48,928 bases of DNA, taken from Bryobacteraceae bacterium (GTDB lineage Bacteria; Acidobacteriota; Terriglobia; Bryobacterales; Bryobacteraceae). The stretch is from contig JAHCHE010000048.1 of the NCBI GenBank assembly GCA_026129905.1, positions 1 through 48,928 of the forward strand. Direction: 5' to 3'. The notes below the pieces were generated by a model. That model did not search any database, was not told where the DNA came from, and was given only the letters and a program-made list of their open reading frames with translations. This document shows, piece by piece, positions 44,173-48,928 of the stretch (positions are counted from its first letter, which is position 1; the number at the start of each line of letters is the position of its first letter). A program made the position numbers and the translations under genes.

Positions 44173-44477
44173 CCGGCAACGTACTTTTCCGAGACGGCGC
44201 ACGCCGCCCTGGCAGATCGCCATTCGCCATCCACCAGCCGTCGCTGACGGTCCCTCGTGCCCTTCCGGCCGACGCGGTCCTCCTCGTTGTCCGGCGCCGC
44301 ATACGCCGCATTGAGCCGCTCGAGCAGACGGTGGTTCTCATGACGCCGCCCGATGAACTCCTCCAGCGCCAGCGCCACCAGCCGGCTCCGCGTCGTGCGC
44401 AACGCTCCCGCCAGCGCTTCCGCTCGCTCGAACAAGTTCCGGTCTAACGACACCGCAGTCTTAACGGTTGCCGACAC
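44046..44477 (-). CDS. Ribbon-helix-helix antitoxin, orphan and probably run-on
   Basis: Residues 1-86 follow a CopG/MetJ-type antitoxin: KTAVSLDRNLFERAEALAGA, TTRSRLVALALEEFI and a helical tail ending LVDGEW at about 44220. Related antitoxins stop right after that Trp and a MazF-type toxin gene begins. Here the frame runs on into the reverse of the CYTH gene and no toxin is visible, so the toxin has been lost and the functional part probably ends near 44220. Confidence 0.6.
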   Translation of the reverse strand: MSATVKTAVSLDRNLFERAEALAGALRTTRSRLVALALEEFIGRRHENHRLLERLNAAYAAPDNEEDRVGRKGTRDRQRRLVDGEWRSARAACAVSEKYVAGHFPPAGRARPGRGARRRLPSAKTMSWGASACDSRYSRYSRP

Positions 44478-44559
44478 GGTCCATCAGTCTAGCTCGAACG
44501 TCTCGTGTCGCTGCCGGAGAGTAAGCGCCCGAACGGCAGACGGCTATCCCCCTCCGAAC

Positions 44560-44877
44560 GCCTCCAGCCGCCTCCGGGTTCGCCACCGTCGAAAGGTCCC
44601 CCAGCGGTTCCTGCAAGTAGCGCTGGCGGATCAGCCGGCGCACCACCTTGCCGCTTTGCGTCTTCGGCAGCTCCGGCGCCGGCCGGACTTCCCGCGGGCG
44701 AAACGTCGGGCCGAGCGTCTCCACTACGTGCGCCGCGCGGTGACGCAGGGCTTCGACGGGACTGAGACTGATGATTGCCATTGCTCTCGATGCCTTGGCC
44801 CAAGCGATCAAGAAGGAAAGCCGCTCCCTTTGCCTGCCGGCATGTTGCTGATGGAACAAGATCTCCACATCGATCAC
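44560..44877 (-). pseudogene. Acetyl-CoA synthetase C-terminal remnant
   Basis: The frame contains HVVETLGPTFRPREVRPAPELPK, read in two parts, then TQSGKVVRRLIRQRYLQEPL and GDLSTVANPEAA. This is the C-terminal end of AcsA-type AMP-forming ligases, with the Lys that is acetylated (SGK). The preceding 550 or so residues are missing. The 5' side of the fragment abuts the cassette array. Confidence 0.7.
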
Positions 44878-44879
44878 CG

Positions 44880-45073
44880 GGCAGAAGGAACAATAGGGTG
44901 TTTCCCGTCAACTTGACCCCGCCCGTTAACTTCCGGGTAGCGCGTGACACGCCCGGAAAATGCCTGTGGCGCTAGGAAGCGTTCCGCGGTTTCCGGTAAG
45001 AAGGGGATTTCGCAACAGTTATGTTGACCACACGGGGTCCGCTCAGTAAAACAAAACAGGCTCTCAACTCAAT
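44880..45073. other. Non-coding end of the cassette array
   Basis: No gene was seen. A perfect dyad TTCCGGG/CCCGGAA occurs at about 44930-44961. The stretch lies beyond the last recognised attC and could be what remains of a further cassette. Confidence 0.4.
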
Positions 45074-45138
45074 GCTTAACGCTTGACGTTCAGCGGCGGC
45101 GCCGTTTTTGCGCCGTCCGCTGCAACGCCTCGTTAGGC
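45074..45138 (-). other. attC site of the DUF4160-DUF2442 cassette
   Basis: Read on the minus strand, a 65-base element from GCCTAAC (45138-45132) to GTTAAGC (45080-45074); both fit RYYYAAC/GTTRRRY. The arms pair strongly: GTTGCAGCGGACGGCGC against GGCGCCGCCGCTGAAC in reverse complement. The DUF2442 gene reads through most of it. Confidence 0.85.
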
Positions 45139-45380
45139 AGGCGCATGAAATTCTCAGGCTGCAGTAGGCTGGCGACCAGGATGTCCTCGTCGATGGTTTC
45201 CCAGTGAATGCCGATACCTCCGCCGATCAACTCCCACTCTGCCCTTTGCTTCGGAGTGGCGGCAAGAAGTCTCGGAAACCAAGCGAGCGGAACGGAGACC
45301 ACCCGCCCATCCGTGAGAACGACTTTCAGGGCATCGGCTGTGCACGAAACCTCGACCGCCGTCACTTCACCGCTTTCCAC
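45090..45380 (-). CDS. DUF2442 protein (gene cassette), antitoxin-like
   Basis: The 96-residue protein has the DUF2442 pattern: VTAVEVSCTADALKVVLTDG, RVVSVPLAWFPRLLAATP and WETIDEDILVASLL. GTG 45380 was chosen because it overlaps the end of the DUF4160 gene and yields the normal N-terminus. The last residues, NEALQRTAQKRRRR, are encoded by the attC itself, a common effect in cassettes. DUF4160-DUF2442 pairs are considered toxin-antitoxin-like; activity here is unproven. Confidence 0.8.
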   Translation of the reverse strand: MESGEVTAVEVSCTADALKVVLTDGRVVSVPLAWFPRLLAATPKQRAEWELIGGGIGIHWETIDEDILVASLLQPENFMRLPNEALQRTAQKRRRR

Positions 45381-45609
45381 TAAAGTATTCAAGCCACATC
45401 TCCAGGAAGAACTCTCTATTCTCAATGACGATCTCTCGAATTGTAGTGAGCTCGTGGCCGCGAAAACCGCGATTGTTCGCCAGTTCCACAGGCTCAAGCC
45501 AATACTTCGCGTACCTGCCCGCATGAGCCACGTGCATGTGTGGTGGCTCACGGCCCTCCAAGCTGAAGAAAAAGAACCGATAACCGCGGACCCTCAACAG
45601 GGCGGGCAC
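45367..45609 (-). CDS. DUF4160 protein (gene cassette), toxin-like
   Basis: The 80-residue protein matches DUF4160: MPALLRVRGYRFFFFSLEGR, EPPHMHVAHAG, and the tail IENREFFLEMWLEYFSG. It starts with GTG at 45609. A plausible GGAGG lies about 40 bases before it, so the ribosome-binding site is weak. It overlaps the DUF2442 gene by 14 bases. The pair makes up one cassette between the attC at 45677-45752 and that at 45074-45138. Confidence 0.8.
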   Translation of the reverse strand: MPALLRVRGYRFFFFSLEGREPPHMHVAHAGRYAKYWLEPVELANNRGFRGHELTTIREIVIENREFFLEMWLEYFSGKR

Positions 45610-45676
45610 GACTTCAGTTTAGCGCGAACAGGCGATCAGGTTCCTCCCGGCTCGCCTCAGGACCGGCTCAGCAGGT

Positions 45677-45752
45677 CCCTAACGACTTGCCGCTCAGCCG
45701 CGAGCGGCGCTCGGTCGCGCCAGCCGCCGTCGGCTGCAAGCGGATGTTAGGC
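45677..45752 (-). other. attC site of the EAD/TIR-like cassette
   Basis: Read on the minus strand, 76 bases from GCCTAAC (45752-45746) to GTTAGGG (45683-45677), with arms CTTGCAGCCGACGGCGGCT and AGCCGC...GCGGCAAG. The last core base deviates from GTTRRRY. The site is clear by structure. Confidence 0.82.
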
Positions 45753-45761
45753 ACCTTCGGT

Positions 45762-46550
45762 TCAGAATGGCATGTCATCGTCGGTCTCGATTGGCGGGAA
45801 CGGCGATGCTGAGCTACCGACGCTAACCTGCCGGAGTTTGGCGGCCAGCTCGGAAGAGAGCTTCGTCAGCCCTTCGGCGTTCGGCATGTACCTGAGTACA
45901 CGATGATGCTGCATGTCGAACGGAACGTCTCCGAGATGCTGCGGAATCGGGATGACGTGCTTGCCAAGCGTGTGCGCGATCCCTGTCTCGTACATCACAT
46001 TCGGGTTCTTCCCGGTGAAATCGACGACCACGACCTGTGCACGAAAGATGAGAGTAAAAATATCCTGAATGATGGTGCTGTCCTCCCAAATGTCGTCGGC
46101 ACGAAGGCATCGAAGACCGCACTCCGCGGTGGATTGCTTGACGGCCTGATAGACACTGGAGAACTCCATCGACAACGGCATCATGACAGCCACCAGATCA
46201 AGCTCAACGTAGCCGTCGGGCACCTGAGAAGCGTTCGGAGCGAAGGTGATGCGGCGTTCCGACGGCTTTGCAGAGACGTAGGTCGATTCGGTCGGGAAGT
46301 TCTTGTCGAGGTAGGCCTCGATAATCGGCAGGGTTCGTGGATCCCGCTCCACAATCCGACGCAACACAGTCAAGACGTTCCCCGCGTAGTCCTCGTCCCC
46401 CCAAGACAGGCTACGAAGCAGGCGCGGGTGACCATTGATCATATCGGACGTGCCGGTCAGCAGGCCGACCTCTTCCCAGTTGCCAGCATCGAACCCGGCT
46501 ACGATCCCCGCTCGAAGTTCGATCAGCCGATTGCCGAGCGCTGTGTCCAC
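45762..46550 (-). CDS. EAD-like plus TIR/nucleoside-deoxyribosyltransferase-like protein (gene cassette), defence candidate
   Basis: The 262-residue protein has two parts. Residues 5-85 form a helical domain (LRAGIVAGFDAGNWEEVGLL and SWGDEDYAGNVLTVLRRIVE) resembling effector-associated (EAD-type) adaptor domains. Residues 115-245 are a TIR/nucleoside-deoxyribosyltransferase-like Rossmann domain: LDLVAVMMPLSMEFSSVYQA, LRADDIWEDSTIIQDI, and VVVDFTGKNPNVMYETGIAH, with the probable catalytic Glu188. Relatives cleave NAD or nucleotides in conflict systems. The start is GTG 46550 with GGAGAG 6 bases before it, 17 bases after the previous attC core. The EAD call is by appearance only. Confidence 0.75.
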   Translation of the reverse strand: MDTALGNRLIELRAGIVAGFDAGNWEEVGLLTGTSDMINGHPRLLRSLSWGDEDYAGNVLTVLRRIVERDPRTLPIIEAYLDKNFPTESTYVSAKPSERRITFAPNASQVPDGYVELDLVAVMMPLSMEFSSVYQAVKQSTAECGLRCLRADDIWEDSTIIQDIFTLIFRAQVVVVDFTGKNPNVMYETGIAHTLGKHVIPIPQHLGDVPFDMQHHRVLRYMPNAEGLTKLSSELAAKLRQVSVGSSASPFPPIETDDDMPF

Positions 46551-46566
46551 GTTTACTCTCCGGTGT

Positions 46567-46640
46567 GCCTAACGATCACAGTTCAGCCGCGGCGGCTCCC
46601 GATTGCACCAGCCGCAGTCGGCTGCAACCGCTGGTTAGGT
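46567..46640 (-). other. attC site of the coiled-coil cassette
   Basis: Read on the minus strand, 74 bases from ACCTAAC (46640-46634) to GTTAGGC (46573-46567), both perfect to consensus. The arms pair: GGTTGCAGCCGACTGCGGCT against AGCCGCCGCGGCTGAACTGTG in reverse complement. The TAA of the cassette gene is inside the first core. Confidence 0.88.
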
Positions 46641-47330
46641 CGCCGCACGCAGCAGGTTCTCGGCTCTTTCGCGGTTGTCTCGCATGACGTGAAGGACAGG
46701 CTCGCAACCAGTCTGGAAGCGAGTGCAGAGATCATTCAGCGTGCCGGCCAAGTCTTCCAGCATTTTGATTGCCGAGTCGAGCAATTCCCGGAGATTCTCG
46801 TCGCGCCGGTGCTGCATCTCGCGTTTCCTCGCTTCGTCAGTCCGTTTGAACCAGAGTCGCAAGCTGTTCAGTGCATCCGCACCGCCTACGAGGAGGCCGA
46901 TCGCAGTACCAACTGGGCCGCCAATTACGACGCCACCGACTGAGACGAGGAGTGCGCTCCAAGAGACTACGGCGGCAACGGCCTCTGGATTCATCTCTTC
47001 GGCAACATTGCCACCAAGAGTAAAGACGTCTGCGGCCGGTCTCAGTTGGCTGGCCGAATATATTATGGTGTCTCTCAATGTTTCCGCCACATTTCGCGCT
47101 GCCCACTCGGCAAGCAACGACTCGGCTCTGAGCATCGACGCTGCGGCTTTGTATGGGCCGCTCTCAAGGCGTTTCAGTTTAGCGCGTACCTCGTCGGACT
47201 GCTTGATTTCTTCTTTCAGTTCACGATGGCATCGGTCAACATGACGGCGAAGCGTATCGAGATGGCCTAGTACCCGCTCGAACGGCTCCCTCGCTCGCGC
47301 TTGGTAAGTTGAGAACTCGCTCCAGAGCAT
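46635..47330 (-). CDS. Coiled-coil protein with hydrophobic hairpin (gene cassette)
   Basis: The 231-residue protein is almost all helix. A charged coiled-coil spans about 15-95. A Gly-rich hydrophobic stretch at 115-152 (AVAAVVSWSALLVSVGGVVI then GGPVGTAIGLLVGG) can form a membrane hairpin. A second charged helical part is at 155-231. Long helices around a hydrophobic hairpin occur in pore-forming and dynamin-like proteins, but no family was recognised. ATG 47330 has GGGAGGATC just before it, 22 bases after the recombination core. It neighbours the EAD/TIR-like cassette. Confidence 0.75.
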   Translation of the reverse strand: MLWSEFSTYQARAREPFERVLGHLDTLRRHVDRCHRELKEEIKQSDEVRAKLKRLESGPYKAAASMLRAESLLAEWAARNVAETLRDTIIYSASQLRPAADVFTLGGNVAEEMNPEAVAAVVSWSALLVSVGGVVIGGPVGTAIGLLVGGADALNSLRLWFKRTDEARKREMQHRRDENLRELLDSAIKMLEDLAGTLNDLCTRFQTGCEPVLHVMRDNRERAENLLRAAT

Positions 47331-47351
47331 TTGATCCTCCCACAATAAGCG

Positions 47352-47370
47352 GCCTAACTCGTGTTTAGGC
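47352..47370 (-). other. Short core-site junction between integrase remnant and first cassette
   Basis: On the minus strand GCCTAAAC, four bases, GTTAGGC. Two core-like heptamers face each other with almost no stem between. It may be a collapsed attC, or an attI-like site after deletion. The integrase frame stops inside it (TAA at 47367-47365) and the first cassette starts after it. Confidence 0.6.
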
Positions 47371-48159
47371 TGACCTGTATAAATGGCTTGTAGCGGGCTT
47401 AGCAACACCGGCCAGACGGGTCGCGTCGCGGACCGCTTTCTGAACAACCGATTCGTGCAGGTGGTGTCGATGCCTGGCGCCCGTCTCTCCGTCGGTATAA
47501 TACGACGGAGCCGGAAACACCCACTGCCAGACCCACTCGCGGTCGGCGTTCGGGTACTTCCGAGTCAAGGCGTTCGGCAGTGGCGCCCGGCCCAATCCCC
47601 TTGCCAACCCTATCTTTCTGACCTTTGCCGTCTCGGACGGTGATTTCACTGCGGCCAAAGTCCAGGTCCTTGACCCGCAGTTGCAGGCCTTCGAGGAGTC
47701 TCAGCCCAGAACGTATAACAGTGTGCACACCAAACTTGGGACGCCATTCAGGTGGGCCAGAACCGCCTCAACCTCGTCACTCGTCAGCACGACCGGCAGC
47801 CGCTTTGGCTTGCGGGCCCCAATTACTCCCTCGATCCGGTTCAGCGGCTGCTCCAGTACGTGCTGGTAGAGGAACAGCAACGCCGCCAGCGCCTGGTTCT
47901 GAGTGGACGCCGCCACGTCTTCCTTGACGGCCAGATGTGTCAGGAAAGTGTTGACATGGCCTTCGCCCAGTTCACGAGGATGCGCACCGGCGTGAAACAA
48001 AGTGAAGCGGCGAATCCAGTGGACGTAGGCCTCTTCAGTGCGTGGGCTGTAATGCCGGGCCCGCAGAACCTCCACCACCCGGTCGTATAGCCGGGGAGTC
48101 GGCTCACCAGGAAAGCACCTCAACGGTGAGCGACGTTCTGCTAGGGCGGAGCGGGCCAT
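47365..48159 (-). pseudogene. intI: Decayed integron integrase (IntI)
   Basis: The N-terminal part (ATG 48159 to 47701) has LRARHYSPRTEEAYVHWIRR, the SAM-like domain of IntI, and [20 protein letters not shown]. Frame break 1 is near 47720: LLYV is followed in another frame by [18 protein letters not shown], which includes the first catalytic Arg and fits loss of one base. Break 2 follows DGKGQKDRV at about 47590, where about 30 codons are missing. The third piece has the IntI-specific region [14 protein letters not shown] and [15 protein letters not shown]. The rest (HTFRHSFATHLL with H-R-H, and the nucleophile Tyr) is absent, replaced by SHLYRSA and the core junction. It cannot be active. 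Confidence 0.9.
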
Positions 48160-48608
48160 GACGCGAATTCTTTTATGCCTCTGCCACTGCCTGCAAGAAT
48201 TATGGCAGAACTCCACCGTCCGCGCAGGGCCACAGATAGCTGACGAGAACAGCCCTTTCCTCCAGCAGCCAAGGTAGGAACGCCAGCCTCGAAGCGGGTT
48301 CGGCCGTTCCGGGCGCATCGTCGGCCATTCGGAAGTAATCCACTTTGACGTGTATTCGCCTACGCTGAGATAAGCAGGCGCTGCAGGGAGTTTCAGGATC
48401 AGTCAAGCGCGGTCGTGCCATGGAAAACCTGGTCCTCGCACCGGCGCGAACCACTGCTGTGCGGCTTCGCGTCGTACAGGAATCCTCTGCAATGGACCCG
48501 AGCACAACCGGGCGCCAGCGGATACTACCTACACCACCTGCGCGAAAGCCTTGCCAGTATTCTGGACCAGGTCATCAAGAGCAGTAGGTCGTCGTTGTGC
48601 GCGGTGGG

Positions 48609-48655
48609 GCAGCCTCTTAGGCGCCTCGTAGGCTGCGCGGGACTCCCAGTCCCGC
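48609..48655. repeat. Two tandem hairpins
   Basis: GCAGCCT/AGGCTGC (48609-48636, 14-base loop) is followed with no gap by GCGGGACT-ccc-AGTCCCGC (48637-48655, perfect 8-bp stem). There is no T-run. It may be a BIME-like element or an RNA structure. Confidence 0.55.
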
Positions 48656-48852
48656 CAACACGGCCTGACGCCCTCGACCCTGCTCCACATCGGCGTGGAC
48701 CGAGATCGTCAAACAAGGTTCGCCCCAGTTTCACCAGCCGCCTTTACCGCCAGTCACAACCCATTTCAACCCATTATCTTCTTAATCCTGAACCATTTCC
48801 CTCTTCCCGCCCCGCCGATCCGCCACCCCCGCCCCTTAAAATATTTCACAAA

Positions 48853-48867
48853 GCCTGAAATTCAGGC
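48853..48867. promoter_or_regulatory. Palindrome upstream of the last gene (possible operator)
   Basis: GCCTGAA-a-TTCAGGC is a perfect dyad 13 bases after a TAAAAT box and about 15 bases before the AAGGAG ribosome-binding site of the gene at 48898. The position suits a repressor operator or a short 5' hairpin. Confidence 0.4.
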
Positions 48868-48897
48868 CTTGATAACTAAAAAGGAGTCCTTTCCATC

Positions 48898-48928
48898 ATG
48901 TCCACTTCACGCTTTCCTTCCACCCTCC
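48898..48928 (+). CDS. Start of an unidentified gene (partial)
   Basis: ATG at 48898 follows AAGGAG (48881-48886) by 11 bases and opens MSTSRFPSTL before the window ends. The product cannot be identified. The start region, ribosome-binding site and palindrome together support a real gene. Confidence 0.5.
   Translation, partial: MSTSRFPSTL

Larger units (their letters stand above)
48160..48897. other. Intergenic region beyond the integrase
   Basis: Nothing coding was seen in 738 bases; the frames present have no recognisable product. It holds two tandem hairpins (48609-48655) and, before the last gene, a 15-base palindrome (48853-48867) and a possible -10 (TAAAAT near 48836-48841). An attI site, if any, could lie here or at the 3' side of the integrase; none was identified. 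Confidence 0.45.

Noticed and set aside
1-48928. CRISPR array, rRNA or tRNA genes
   Set aside because: No regularly spaced repeats, no rRNA-like sequence and no cloverleaf with a TTCGA arm were found on reading both strands.

Overview
The window looks like the chromosome of a GC-rich Gram-negative bacterium, most likely an acidobacterium of the Solibacter/Bryobacter type. This is inferred from base composition, from the look of the proteins (a PQD-rich regulator, AlkP-superfamily hydrolases, a zinc-type bS18, a Ctc-type bL25) and from the many degenerate interspersed repeats. It cannot be proven here because there is no rRNA or tRNA gene. Core metabolic and ribosomal operons alternate with accessory DNA that has been heavily reshuffled.

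Layout. 0-0.6 kb: the tail of an unrecognised gene and a broken dehydrogenase cut off by a palindromic repeat. 0.9-1.9 kb: a sigma-54 activator. 2.0-6.4 kb: a tight four-gene operon of two membrane proteins, a secreted Hint-domain polymorphic toxin with a candidate PD-(D/E)XK nuclease tip, and a candidate immunity protein. 6.4-8.5 kb: gene-poor DNA with a truncated IS110-type transposase, a 160-bp direct repeat and GATGCGTC inverted repeats. 8.5-14.9 kb: a membrane AlkP-superfamily hydrolase, a three-gene membrane/trypsin-like/membrane operon, and a pirin. 14.9-20.6 kb: a minus-strand operon of ggt, a TIM-barrel protein, asnS, arginase and ddl. 20.7-23.4 kb: rlmB, a radical SAM protein and a secreted protein.

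23.4-25.8 kb is a small integron remnant. It holds an integrase fragment, two gene cassettes with attC-like sites, a collapsed hicB-hicA pair, and a partial copy of a sugar-transporter permease, with a 140-bp repeat around them. 25.9-31.3 kb: a Mur-ligase-like protein with a cysteine tail, an RbsAC-type transporter and dnaB, which has a hairpin-plus-terminator RNA candidate just upstream. 31.6-37.2 kb: an NYN-domain protein, a GMC oxidoreductase, a Gfo/Idh-glycosyltransferase fusion and an SDR. 37.2-42.5 kb: a minus-strand housekeeping operon acyP-apt-ispE-prs-rplY-pth-rpsF-rpsR-rplI, largely joined by ATGA overlaps, with hemB and a CYTH protein divergent from it.

44.2-48.2 kb is a second integron. 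A decayed IntI (two frame breaks, lost C-terminus) is followed on the same strand by at least three cassettes with clear attC sites: a coiled-coil/hydrophobic-hairpin protein, a protein joining a possible effector-associated domain to a TIR/deoxyribosyltransferase-like domain, and a DUF4160-DUF2442 pair. The window ends at the start of a new plus-strand gene.

The best candidates for an undescribed system are the membrane-membrane-toxin-immunity operon (2.0-6.4 kb), the membrane-protease-membrane operon (11.0-13.7 kb) and the integron cassettes with defence-like proteins (45-47.3 kb).
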